Positions 24,275 to 32,535 of a DNA stretch of 64,000 nt are shown piece by piece. The notes beneath the pieces are model-generated. The model searched no databases and was not told the DNA's origin. It was given only the letters and a program-made list of their open reading frames with translations. Both the position numbers and the translations under genes were made by a program. The stretch comes from Miltoncostaea sp963762825 (GTDB lineage Bacteria > Actinomycetota > Thermoleophilia > Miltoncostaeales > Miltoncostaeaceae): positions 992,001 to 1,056,000 of the forward strand of contig CAVXLZ010000001.1 of NCBI GenBank assembly GCA_963762825.1, given 5' to 3'. The first letter of the stretch is position 1, and each line of letters starts with the position of its first letter.

Positions 24275-25972
24275 ATGAACGCCCGGCTGTCCCACATATC
24301 GATCCGCCTGCGCCTCCTGCTCGGGTTCGGCGCGGCCATCGCCATCTTCCTGGCGGCCATGGGCACGTCCCTCCTGCTCTCATCCTCGTCCGCGAGCAGC
24401 TGGGAGGACACGGCGCGGTGGGATCGCGCCATCGCGGGCGCCAACGCGCAGATCAGCGGGACCCAGGACCAGATGCGGGCCCAGTCGATGGCGGTCGCCA
24501 CGATGGACGAGCGCTACATCCAGGACTTCGAGGCTGCGGTGACCCGAACCGAGGCCGCATCCGAGGCCGTGGCAGCAGTCGGCGATCCTGAGATCGCCGA
24601 CATCGCGAAGAACGCGTTCAGCGCCGACTTGGCGCACGACGCCGGCGTCACCAAAGTCGTGTTCCCGGCGGTCGTCGCCGGCGACCGGGCGACCGCCGTC
24701 GCCGGTCTGAAGGAGGCCGACAAGAACGTGGGCACGGTTCGCGAGAGCCTCACTGCAATCCAGAAGCGCGTGACCGAGCTCCGGGCCCAGGACATCGAGG
24801 CCGCCGCCAGCGCCGGCGCCACGGCGCAGTCGGCCGGGATCGCCCTCTCGCTCATCGGCGTCCTCCTTACGATCGGCCTCGCGCTACTGATCGTCCGCTC
24901 CATCACCATGCCCCTACGTCGCCTCCGGGAGGCCACCGAGACCGCCGCGAGCGGGGATCTCACGGTCGTGCTGGGCTCGACCTCGCGCGATGAGATCGGC
25001 GCTGTCTCGCGGTCCTTCGACGAGATGGTCGGCTCGCTGCGCCAGATCGTCGGCCGCGTGGCCGAGGCCGCGCGCACCCAGAGCGCCACCGCCGAGGAGA
25101 TGGCCCAGGCCGCCTCCCAGTCGGGCCAGGCGATCGGTCAGATCGCCGCCACCGTCGAGCAGGTCGCGACCGGTGCCGGCGAGCAGGCGAGCGCCACCCA
25201 GCGGGTCACCGAGACCGTGATGGAGATGACCCGCGGCATCGAGCAGGTCGCCGCCGGCGGCCAGACCGCCGCCGCCGTGGCAAGCGACGCCGACCGGGCG
25301 GCCCTCGAGGGCGCCGAGACGGTCGCCTCGGCCACCGACGCGATGGCTCTCATCGAGCAGAAGGTCGATGTGGCGGCCGAGGTCGTCACCCTGCTCGGCG
25401 AGAAGAGCATGGCGATCGGCGACATCGTCTCGACGATCGGCGACATCGCCAGTCAGACCAACCTGCTGGCGCTGAACGCCGCCATCGAGGCGGCCCGCGC
25501 CGGCGAGCAGGGCCGCGGCTTTGCCGTCGTGGCCGAGGAGGTCCGCAAGCTGGCCGAGTTGACCCAGTCGCAGGCCGCGTCGATCGCCGGGCTGATCGGC
25601 GAGATCCAGACCGAGACCGAGCGCGCCGTCGCGGCGATGGTCGATGGTCGCGAGGAGGTCACCTCCGGTGCCTCGCGGGTCAACGCCGCAGGCGAGGCCT
25701 TCGAGACGATCCGCGAGCTGGTCGTGCGTCTGTCCAGCGAGGTCTCCAACGTCGCCGCCGGCGCCGAGGAGCTCGAGGCCGGTGCCCGGGAGGTCCAGGA
25801 GGGCATCACCACCACCGCCTCGGTCAGCCAGGAGAACGCCGCCGCCGCCCAGGAGGTGGCCGCCTCCACCGAGCAGACCTCCGCCGCGAGCGAGGAGATC
25901 GCCGCCTCGGCCGAGGAGCTGGCCGCGGCAGCCCAGGAGCTCAGCGGGCTCGTGGGTCGCTTCACGGTCTGA
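24275..25972 (+). CDS. methyl-accepting chemotaxis protein
   Basis: Transmembrane chemoreceptor, 565 residues. Helix 1 is at about 12-36 and an extracytoplasmic four-helix-bundle-type sensor at about 37-190. Helix 2 is at about 190-212, then a HAMP domain (TMPLRRLREATETAASGDLTV) and the signalling coiled coil. The conserved hairpin tip is DIASQTNLLALNAAIEAARAGEQGRGFAVVAEEVRKLAE. Methylation-type Glu/Gln-rich heptads flank it. There is no C-terminal pentapeptide for CheR. No che genes are in the window. It could feed twitching through the T4P as well as a flagellum, but nothing here decides this. The ATG at 24275 is chosen as it opens directly into the first membrane helix. Confidence 0.93.
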   Translation: MNARLSHISIRLRLLLGFGAAIAIFLAAMGTSLLLSSSSASSWEDTARWDRAIAGANAQISGTQDQMRAQSMAVATMDERYIQDFEAAVTRTEAASEAVAAVGDPEIADIAKNAFSADLAHDAGVTKVVFPAVVAGDRATAVAGLKEADKNVGTVRESLTAIQKRVTELRAQDIEAAASAGATAQSAGIALSLIGVLLTIGLALLIVRSITMPLRRLREATETAASGDLTVVLGSTSRDEIGAVSRSFDEMVGSLRQIVGRVAEAARTQSATAEEMAQAASQSGQAIGQIAATVEQVATGAGEQASATQRVTETVMEMTRGIEQVAAGGQTAAAVASDADRAALEGAETVASATDAMALIEQKVDVAAEVVTLLGEKSMAIGDIVSTIGDIASQTNLLALNAAIEAARAGEQGRGFAVVAEEVRKLAELTQSQAASIAGLIGEIQTETERAVAAMVDGREEVTSGASRVNAAGEAFETIRELVVRLSSEVSNVAAGAEELEAGAREVQEGITTTASVSQENAAAAQEVAASTEQTSAASEEIAASAEELAAAAQELSGLVGRFTV

Positions 25973-25979
25973 GATCAGC

Positions 25980-26020
25980 GCCGATGGGGGGCGACGGCCT
26001 GGCCGTCGCCCCCCATCGGC
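25980..26020. terminator. bidirectional hairpin terminator
   Basis: A perfect 20-base inverted repeat around position 26000 (GCCGATGGGGGGCG arm), giving an exceptionally stable stem between the chemoreceptor (+) and the Bax-inhibitor-1 gene (-), which converge. Confidence 0.8.
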
Positions 26021-26025
26021 CCCTC

Positions 26026-26718
26026 TCAGTTCCGGGATCCTCCAACTAGGCGGAGGATGAAGAGGAAGACGTTGAAGGCATCCAGGAAGATCGACAGGGC
26101 GATTTGGGCGACATCCCCGCTCCCGGCGCGACGCAGGCGCCAGAAGTCGAACATCGTGAGGCCCGCGAAGATGATCAGGCCACCGATGCACCAGATCAGC
26201 CTCTCCCCGGGGATGTTCACGAAGATCGCGACGATCCCGAAGACCAGTAGGCCGATGAGGGCGAAGAAGGAGACCCGGCCGAGGGCGGTCAGGTCGCGCG
26301 AGGTGAGATAGCCGACGGCGCCCATCACGGCCATGAAGAGGGCGGTGAGACCGGCCGCCTGGGCGATCAGGCTGCTGCCGCCCTCGAGGCTCGCATACGA
26401 CTGCAGGGTCGGCCCGATCGCCAGGCCGAGCAGCGCTCCCACGCCGAAGAGCATCGTCATCTGCAGGCGGGTGGCCTCCTCGCTGCGGCGGGCGAAGCTG
26501 ATGCCGATGGTCAACCCGAGCGCGCCGACCCAGCAGAGCACGGCCCAGCCGCCGGAGAGGTCGCGGCCGACGTAGGCCCCCACCGCGGCGAACCCTGCGG
26601 TGATGGCGACCAGGAACATGACCTTGGCGAAGATCGCCCGGGCCTCGTCGCGCACGCCCCCCATGGCGCGGTCCCAGGTGCCCGGGTCGTACCCGTACCG
26701 CTCCGGTGTCTCGGCCAC
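26026..26718 (-). CDS. Bax inhibitor-1 / YccA family membrane protein
   Basis: A 230-residue integral membrane protein with seven hydrophobic helices, matching the BI-1 (TMBIM) family. The bacterial relatives BsYetJ and E. coli YccA are a pH-gated calcium leak and an FtsH modulator. Visible family features are a soluble N-terminus, then FAKVMFLVAITAGFAAVGAYVG, the SRDLTALGRVSFFALIGLL region and the acidic C-terminal helix with ALSIFLDAFNVFLFILRLVGG, whose Asp corresponds to the calcium-gating aspartate position. The GTG start is preceded by AAGGAGGAGGGG. Transcribed alone toward the terminator at 25980. Confidence 0.88.
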   Translation of the reverse strand: MAETPERYGYDPGTWDRAMGGVRDEARAIFAKVMFLVAITAGFAAVGAYVGRDLSGGWAVLCWVGALGLTIGISFARRSEEATRLQMTMLFGVGALLGLAIGPTLQSYASLEGGSSLIAQAAGLTALFMAVMGAVGYLTSRDLTALGRVSFFALIGLLVFGIVAIFVNIPGERLIWCIGGLIIFAGLTMFDFWRLRRAGSGDVAQIALSIFLDAFNVFLFILRLVGGSRN

Positions 26719-26813
26719 CGCCCCTCCTCCTTCGCTCGACCCGGGATCTGCGACCGCGACAGCCGGCCCCCGGCGATCTCAGGGTACTCCAGGGCCTCAG
26801 CGCCGGCCGGCGC

Positions 26814-28337
26814 TCACGCGTCCCGGAGAAAGAGCCGGTAGGCGGGGTTCTCGCTCTCGTCGCGGTACGGGTAGCCGACGCCGGCGAGGAAGGCGGCGAA
26901 CGCCTCCATCTCGATCGGCGGCACCTGGATGCCGACGAGGATGCGCCCGAAGTCGGCACCCTCGTTGCGGTAGTGGAAGAGGGAGATGTTCCAGTTCGGG
27001 CTCATCGCCGAGAGGAACCGCAGCAGCGCGCCCGGCCGCTCGGGGAACTCGAAGCGGTAGAGCAGCTCGTCCTCGGCGCGGGCCGACCGGCCCCCGACCA
27101 TGTGGCGCAGGTGCTGCTTGGCCAGCTCGTCGTCGGTGAGATCGAGCGTGGGAAAACCACCCGCGCGCAGTGCTGTCGCTATCCGTGCGGCATCGTCTCG
27201 GCCGCCGATCTGGACGCCGACGAACAGGTGGGCCTGGCCGCCGTCGGCGATCCGGTAGTTGAACTCGGTGATGCCGTGGCCGTCGAGCGCAGCGCAGAAG
27301 CGCCGGAACGAACCGCGCTCCTCGGGCACGGTGACCGCGAACACCGCCTCGCGCGCTTCACCGAGCTCGGCTCGCTCGGCCACGAATCGCAGCCGGTCGA
27401 AGTTCATGTTCGCCCCGCACGCGACCGCCACCAGATCACCAGCGCCATCGCCGTTGTGATCCACCCAGCGCTTGAGACCGGCGATCGCGAGCGCGCCGGC
27501 CGGCTCGAGAATGCTGCGGGTGTCCTGGAAGACATCCTTGATCGCCGCGCAGACCGCGTCGGCGTCCACGCGCACGATCTCGTCCACCAGCTCGCGACAG
27601 AGGCGGAACGTCTCCTCCCCCACCTGACGCACGGCGGTGCCGTCCGAGAACAGGCCGACATCTGCGAGCTCGACCCTCGTGCCCTCCTCCAGCGAGCGCG
27701 CCATCGCGTCCGAGTCGAGCGTCTGGACACCGACGATGCGGATCTGCGGCCGAAGCGCCTTGACGTAGGCGGCGATCCCGGCGATCAGCCCGCCGCCGCC
27801 GACGGCCACGAATATCGCGTCGATCGGGCCGGGGTGCTGGCGGAGGATCTCCATGCCGATCGTGCCCTGTCCCGCGATCACATCGGGGTCGTCGAACGGG
27901 TGGACGAAGAGCGCGCCGCGCTCGCGGGCCAGCTCGTCGGCGCGCGCCTGCGCATCCGAGTAGGAGTCGCCGTGCAGCACCACCTCTACCCACTCGCCTC
28001 CAAGTCGACGGACGGCGTCGACCTTCACCCGGGGCGTGGTCACCGGCATCACGATGACCGCCCGACACGCGAGTCGCGCCGCCGAGAGGGCCACGCCCTG
28101 GGCGTGGTTGCCGGCCGAGGCGGCGACGACCCCGCGCGCCCGCTCTGACGCCTCGAGTCGCACCATCTTGTTGTAGGCACCACGCAGCTTGAACGAGAAG
28201 GCCGGCTGGTTGTCCTCCCGCTTCAGCAGCACCGTGCGGCCGGTGCGCGCGGAGAGCTGGGGGGCCACCTCGAGCTCGGTCTCCCGCGCGACGTCGTAGA
28301 CCCGCGCGGTGAGGATCTCGCGCAGGTAGTCGGTCAC
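26814..28337 (-). CDS. ilvA: threonine ammonia-lyase, biosynthetic
   Basis: PLP enzyme that makes 2-oxobutanoate from threonine, the first isoleucine step. The 507-residue length matches the long, allosteric form. The catalytic domain (about 1-325) has the PLP lysine Lys50 in PAFSFKLRGAYNKM, the phosphate-binding ASAGNHAQGVA and VAVGGGGLIAG. Two ACT-like regulatory regions follow (about 335-415 and 430-507), with RGSFRRFCAALDGHGITEFNYR and RPGALLRFLSAMSPNWNISLFHYR, for isoleucine/valine control. The GTG start shares a base with the TAG of the upstream zinc-ribbon gene. A 16-base palindrome at its 3' end (26799-26814) may act as a terminator. Confidence 0.95.
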   Translation of the reverse strand: MTDYLREILTARVYDVARETELEVAPQLSARTGRTVLLKREDNQPAFSFKLRGAYNKMVRLEASERARGVVAASAGNHAQGVALSAARLACRAVIVMPVTTPRVKVDAVRRLGGEWVEVVLHGDSYSDAQARADELARERGALFVHPFDDPDVIAGQGTIGMEILRQHPGPIDAIFVAVGGGGLIAGIAAYVKALRPQIRIVGVQTLDSDAMARSLEEGTRVELADVGLFSDGTAVRQVGEETFRLCRELVDEIVRVDADAVCAAIKDVFQDTRSILEPAGALAIAGLKRWVDHNGDGAGDLVAVACGANMNFDRLRFVAERAELGEAREAVFAVTVPEERGSFRRFCAALDGHGITEFNYRIADGGQAHLFVGVQIGGRDDAARIATALRAGGFPTLDLTDDELAKQHLRHMVGGRSARAEDELLYRFEFPERPGALLRFLSAMSPNWNISLFHYRNEGADFGRILVGIQVPPIEMEAFAAFLAGVGYPYRDESENPAYRLFLRDA

Positions 28338-28585
28338 TAGAGGGCCAGCGGGCGCCCCTCGTCGAACGCCTTCTTGCAGGCGCCGCACTGGGTGCCGCGG
28401 TTGTACCGGTTCAGGACCGTCGGACACGTCTCGCAGACGCGGGGGCGCGTCGAGGGTGCGATCCGCTCAGGGCTCGGGCAGGCGCACAGCTTGGGCCGCC
28501 GTGCGCCACGGGGGCGGTAGAGCTCCGCGATGAGGCCGCACGAGGGGCAAGCGATCTCGATCGCCTCGAGGGGTCGATGCTTCAT
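28337..28585 (-). CDS. small multi-cysteine zinc-ribbon protein upstream of ilvA
   Basis: An 82-residue protein of unknown function with at least three paired-cysteine knuckles: CPSCG near residue 13, CACP near 34, CETC near 51 and CGAC near 67. It probably binds two zinc ions. It is basic (RPRGARRPK) and could bind nucleic acid; there is no membrane segment. The end RYNRGTQCGACKKAFDEGR resembles short treble-clef or HNH-adjacent fingers. Its TAG stop overlaps the ilvA GTG, so the two are translated together, but no tie to isoleucine synthesis is evident. The ATG follows GGAG-type purines at weak spacing. Confidence 0.7.
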   Translation of the reverse strand: MKHRPLEAIEIACPSCGLIAELYRPRGARRPKLCACPSPERIAPSTRPRVCETCPTVLNRYNRGTQCGACKKAFDEGRPLAL

Positions 28586-28640
28586 GACTGCTCCACCATC
28601 GACCCATTCTGCTCTCCCTGAAGCCCGGTAGCGAATCCGC

Positions 28641-30065
28641 TCACCAGGGCGAGGGCCGATAGTCCTTCAGGAAGCAGCCGTGGAGGTCCTCGCCGAGCTC
28701 TCCGCGCACGATCGGGTCGTAGACGCGCGAGGCTCCATCGACGAGGTCGAGGGGCGCGTGGAAGCCCTCCCGGGCCAGGCGCATGCGCGTCGGGTGCGGG
28801 CGCTCGTCGGTGATCCATCCGGTGTCGACCGCCGTCATCAGGATCCCGTCGCTCAGCATCTCACCCGCGCTCGTGCGGGTGAGCATGTTGAGGGCCGCCT
28901 TCGCCATGTTGGTGTGGGGATGGCCCGGCCCCTTGTACCCCCGACCGAACTGGCCCTCCATGGCCGAGACGTTGACCACATAGGTCCGGCGGGCGCTGGA
29001 GGCGGCCATCGCGGCGCGCAGGCGACTCACCAGGATGAACGGTGCCGTGGCGTTGCAGAGCTGGACCTCGAGCAGCTCCAGCGGGTCGACCTCGTTGACC
29101 CGCTGGATCCAGCTGTTCATCGGAGCCAGGTCCGGCATCAGCCCACCCGCGTCGATGGCGCGATTCTCCGCGATCCGCTCGAACGAGGCCGAGCCGGCGG
29201 TCAGGGCGAGGCTGGTGAGCGCGTGGGGCGTGGGCGACCAGTGCCCTCCGCCGGGAGCGGCCAGCTCCGCCGGAGAGCCGGCGCCCGAGGGACCGAGCAC
29301 CAGCATCTCCGGCAGAGGGCCCTCCGCCAGCTCCGCGGCCTCCGCGGAGGCGAGGAGCGAATAGGCCTCCGGAGAGCGACGCACGGTCTGGGCCGCGTTG
29401 TTGATGAGGATGTCGAGCGGCCCGCGCGCACCCACCGAATCCGCCAGCGCGACCACCGCCGCCGGGTTGCGCAGATCGATCCCCACGATGCGCAGACGAT
29501 GAAGCCAGTCCCCGCTGTCGGGCATCCCGCGGAAGCGCCGGGCGGCGTCGCGCGGGAAGCGCGTGGTGATCGTGGTGTGCGCGCCGTCGCGCAGCAGCCG
29601 CAGGGCGATGTACATCCCGATCTTGGCGCGTCCGCCGGTGAGGAGGGCCGTGCGCCCGGTGAGATCGGTGCGGGCCGCGCGCCGCTGGTGGTTGACCGCG
29701 GCACAGTCCGGACAGAGCTGATGGTAGAAGGCGTCGACGGACGTGTAGGGGGTCTTGCAGATGTAGCAGGCCCGCGCCCTGAGCAGGGTGCCCGCGGAGT
29801 CCCCCACGGCGGCCGGCGCGAGCGGGAGCCCCTGGGTCTCGTCGTCGATCCGGCCCGGAGCGGCGGTGGCGGTCGCGGCATCGACGGCCGCGTCGGCCGC
29901 GAGGATGGCGTTGCGACGCTCGACCTTCCGGCGCTTGCGGACAGCCTTGTAGAGCCCGGCAGTGGCCCGCCGGATGGCGATGGCGCCCGGATCGTCCGGG
30001 GGCAGGGCGTTGGCCGCGGCCAGGACGCGCAGACAGACCTCCAGATCCTCCGGATCGATGCTCAC
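28641..30065 (-). CDS. SDR-family protein with N-terminal zinc knuckle and no catalytic Tyr
   Basis: Three parts in 474 residues: a charged helical region (about 1-75), a four-Cys zinc knuckle (CYIC at 100-103 and CPDC at 118-121) and a Rossmann-type short-chain dehydrogenase domain from about 134. The NAD(P) loop is TGGRAKIGMYIALRLL, the NNAA motif is present, and the Ser is in VVNVSAMEGQF. The usual YxxxK reads TNMAK in HPHTNMAKAALNMLT, so Tyr is replaced by Thr. An insertion of about 80 residues (SPEAYSLL to MNSWIQRVNEVD) separates NNAA from the Ser strand. The GTG at 30065 is chosen because AGGAGG stands 9 bases upstream. Activity and substrate are unknown. Confidence 0.78.
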   Translation of the reverse strand: MSIDPEDLEVCLRVLAAANALPPDDPGAIAIRRATAGLYKAVRKRRKVERRNAILAADAAVDAATATAAPGRIDDETQGLPLAPAAVGDSAGTLLRARACYICKTPYTSVDAFYHQLCPDCAAVNHQRRAARTDLTGRTALLTGGRAKIGMYIALRLLRDGAHTTITTRFPRDAARRFRGMPDSGDWLHRLRIVGIDLRNPAAVVALADSVGARGPLDILINNAAQTVRRSPEAYSLLASAEAAELAEGPLPEMLVLGPSGAGSPAELAAPGGGHWSPTPHALTSLALTAGSASFERIAENRAIDAGGLMPDLAPMNSWIQRVNEVDPLELLEVQLCNATAPFILVSRLRAAMAASSARRTYVVNVSAMEGQFGRGYKGPGHPHTNMAKAALNMLTRTSAGEMLSDGILMTAVDTGWITDERPHPTRMRLAREGFHAPLDLVDGASRVYDPIVRGELGEDLHGCFLKDYRPSPW

Positions 30066-30111
30066 GTGCGTCTTCCTCCTCGGCACCGGGGCCGGGGGTC
30101 GCCCGATCGCC

Positions 30112-30117
30112 TACGGT
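30112..30117 (+). promoter_or_regulatory. -10 box of the methyltransferase gene
   Basis: TACGGT 7 bases before the ATG at 30125; leaderless pattern in the 59-base divergent gap. Confidence 0.5.
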
Positions 30118-30124
30118 GGTCCCG

Positions 30125-31012
30125 ATGGCCGAGACTACCGACCCCACCGCCGACACCGCCGCCCGCAGCCTCGCCCACTGGAGCGAGGATGGCCGCGCCG
30201 AGATGGAGGCGTTCTATGCGATCGCGCGGCTCGACTACCGGGTGCTCGCCCAGGCGCTCGACTATCCCGCCCTGCTCCGGCGCGTCCACGACCGCGCCGG
30301 TGGTCGCGGGTCCCTCGATCTCCTCGACGTGGCGTGCGGCTCCGGGAAGTTCCCCGAGGCGCTCCTGCTCCACGCAGGGGTGGATGCCCTGGCCGAGGGC
30401 GGCCCCTGGATCGACTATGCGCTGCTCGATCCCTCACCGTTCTCCCTGAGCGAGGCCGCCGGAGTCCTACGGCCACCCTTTGTCCCCGGCGCGCGCCATC
30501 AGGTACTCCTGGAGGACCTCGATCCCGCCGTCGGACCGTTCGACGTCGTGTGGGCCACCCACGCACTCTATGCGCTGCCCGAGGTCGCCCTCCCGGCCGC
30601 CGTCGCCCGCTTGCGGGGGGCGATCGCCCCCCGTGGCCTCGGCCTCATCGCCCAGGGCTCCCACGAGGGCCACTACCTCGCCTTCTATCGTGCGTACCTC
30701 GCCGGGCCGCTCGGGGGCCGGGGAACCCCGTACACCTCGTCCGAGCAGATCGTGGGTGCCCTCACCGAGGCCGGAGCCCGGCCGGAGGTCCGGCGCCTCT
30801 CCTACGAGCACGTGGTGTCGGCCTCCGAGACCGCCATCCTCGAGGGGTACCTGCAGCGCTGCGCGTTCGACGACCGGCTCACCCTCGGCGATCTGCTGGC
30901 CGCGCCCGCCGTCGGCGAGTACCTCTCCTCGTGTCACGACGCCGCCGGCGGCGTGTACCGCTTCCGGCAGGAGGTGGATCTGATCACCATGGACGAGCCC
31001 TCCGCCGACTGA
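30125..31012 (+). CDS. class I SAM-dependent methyltransferase
   Basis: A 295-residue methyltransferase-fold protein. Motif I reads LDLLDVACGSGKFPEALL (about 64-81). It is followed by the acidic post-motif DYALLDPSPFSL, the motif II-like GPFDVVWATHALYALP and APRGLGLIAQGSHEGHYL. The N-terminal segment AHWSEDGRAEMEAFYAIARLDYR is helical and may cap the active site. Substrate unknown. Divergent from the zinc-finger SDR, with which it might share a pathway, though nothing proves this. The ATG is 7 bases after TACGGT. Confidence 0.8.
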   Translation: MAETTDPTADTAARSLAHWSEDGRAEMEAFYAIARLDYRVLAQALDYPALLRRVHDRAGGRGSLDLLDVACGSGKFPEALLLHAGVDALAEGGPWIDYALLDPSPFSLSEAAGVLRPPFVPGARHQVLLEDLDPAVGPFDVVWATHALYALPEVALPAAVARLRGAIAPRGLGLIAQGSHEGHYLAFYRAYLAGPLGGRGTPYTSSEQIVGALTEAGARPEVRRLSYEHVVSASETAILEGYLQRCAFDDRLTLGDLLAAPAVGEYLSSCHDAAGGVYRFRQEVDLITMDEPSAD

Positions 31013-31015
31013 GCC

Positions 31016-31654
31016 TCAGAGGGGCCGCAGCCGCTCCGGGGCGTCGCTGATGAAGCCGGTGACCCCCCAGGACCCGAGCAGAGCCGCCGTCTGCGGATCG
31101 TCGATCGGCCAGCTCCAGACCCAATCCGCCCGCTCCCGCAGGACGGACACCGTGGAGGGCGTCAGCAGCCGCCGGTGGATCGACACGCCCTCGAACGCAT
31201 CCGGGCCGCGCCGGCGCAGCAGGGCCCGCAGCTCCCGCGGGCTGCCCACCGAATGGAGGGTCCGTATCCCGGGCGTGCCCCGAAGGCGATCGATGGTCCT
31301 CCACACGCGGCCCGAGACGATCAGTCCCCGTTCGGCCACGAAGTCGCGGGTCGCCTCGAGTATGGCCTTCGGCATCCGCGGGTCGGGCCCCTTCAGATCG
31401 ACCATCAGGGCCACGCCGGGGTTGACGAGCGGGAGGATCGCGCCGAGGAGCGGGCGGGGCGTGTCGCGATCGAGGAGATACCACTTCTCCCAGAGCACTG
31501 CGAGCGGCCAGAGCGTCTTGGCATGCCGCACCTCGAGGCGGCCCCGGAAGAGGTGGACATCGGCCTCGACCACGTCGGGACGCCCACCCACCCTCGCCAA
31601 GGTCTCGGCCGAGTTGGCCGCCCGGTGGGCGATGACCAACCCCCCCTCGCTCAA
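31016..31654 (-). CDS. glycerophosphodiester phosphodiesterase-like protein
   Basis: A 212-residue TIM-barrel protein of the GDPD type, which hydrolyses glycerophosphodiesters from phospholipid turnover. VIAHRAANSAETL corresponds to the HRG-N-x-x-E-N-T start, VVEADVHLFRGRLEVRHAKTL to the E-x-D and H regions, and MVDLKG and WSWPIDD to later strands. Deviations are HRA for HRG and HAK for the usual HD, so catalysis may be altered. The likely start is the TTG whose bases overlap the TGA of the upstream PAP2 gene (TTGA), analogous to the GTGA couplings elsewhere. A downstream TTG (LVIAHRA) is an alternative. Confidence 0.78.
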   Translation of the reverse strand: MSEGGLVIAHRAANSAETLARVGGRPDVVEADVHLFRGRLEVRHAKTLWPLAVLWEKWYLLDRDTPRPLLGAILPLVNPGVALMVDLKGPDPRMPKAILEATRDFVAERGLIVSGRVWRTIDRLRGTPGIRTLHSVGSPRELRALLRRRGPDAFEGVSIHRRLLTPSTVSVLRERADWVWSWPIDDPQTAALLGSWGVTGFISDAPERLRPL

Positions 31655-32460
31655 GCGACGGCCTCGTCGTGGGCGCTGTCCCGCGAGGTCGGTTGGACGA
31701 GCATCGCCACGGCGAAGCCGATCAACGCCACCAGTCCACCGGCGATGACATCGATGACGTAGTGGTTTCCGGTCACCACGACCGCAAAGGCCATGGCGGC
31801 GGGCATGGCGACGGCCGCGACGCGCAGCACCCGCCGGCCGACGACACCGCTCACCCGGAGGGCGGAGATCTTCCAGAGGACGACCCCGACCAGGAGATTC
31901 CAGCCGAAGTGGAGGCTGGGCATCGCCGCGTAACGGTTGATGAGACCCGGGGGTTGCAGGGTCCGGTAGGAGTCCGAGCGCCGAGTCACCGTATCGGCCA
32001 CGTCGAGGACGTCGAAGCGGGGAGGCGCAACCGGGAAGGAGGCGAAGACCATGAGCCCGATCGCCCCTGAGAGGAACATCGCATTGCGCAGCAGCCGGTA
32101 ATCCTCGGGGACCCGGAGGAAAAGCCAGACCATCGTGATGCCGATAACGGGCCAATGGCCGTAGATGTAGATCCAGTTGGAGAGGTCCACGAGCCAATCG
32201 CGCTCGATGATCAGCCCCTGGAGCCAGACCTCGATGTCGATCCCGAGGTCGCGCTCGAAGGAGATCAGGCGCTCTGCGTTGGCGAGTGCGGTGGCCTCGC
32301 TGCCCTCGGTGAGGTCCCGGACGGCGAAGTAGGCCAACGCAGCGCCCACGATCAGGGCGACCTGCACCAGCATCGATCTCCACACCGAGGGCCCGATCGG
32401 CCCGGGCAAACGGCGCACCCGGTCCACGACGGGGGGGACGCGGCGACTGTGGAACGGCAT
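31651..32460 (-). CDS. PAP2-family membrane phosphatase/phosphotransferase
   Basis: A 269-residue polytopic membrane protein, six hydrophobic helices, PAP2_3 / Aur1-like type. The motif-2 segment is AAMPSLHFGWNLLVG (Ser-x-His as acid/base) and motif 3 is TGNHYVIDVIAGG (His nucleophile plus Asp). SNWIYIYGHWPVIG and FPVAPPRF are typical of actinobacterial members. It probably handles a lipid phosphate or transfers a polyol-phosphate head group. It is coupled to the downstream GDPD-like gene by a TTGA overlap, which supports a joint role in phospholipid turnover. Start: ATG at 32460. A paralogue lies at 47.1-47.9 kb. Confidence 0.86.
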   Translation of the reverse strand: MPFHSRRVPPVVDRVRRLPGPIGPSVWRSMLVQVALIVGAALAYFAVRDLTEGSEATALANAERLISFERDLGIDIEVWLQGLIIERDWLVDLSNWIYIYGHWPVIGITMVWLFLRVPEDYRLLRNAMFLSGAIGLMVFASFPVAPPRFDVLDVADTVTRRSDSYRTLQPPGLINRYAAMPSLHFGWNLLVGVVLWKISALRVSGVVGRRVLRVAAVAMPAAMAFAVVVTGNHYVIDVIAGGLVALIGFAVAMLVQPTSRDSAHDEAVA

Positions 32461-32535
32461 CCCGTGATGGTCTACCCCTGGCGCCCGCACCGCAAACGGC
32501 GCTGCTCCGCACCGAGGTTTGCGGCGGGGCCGGGG

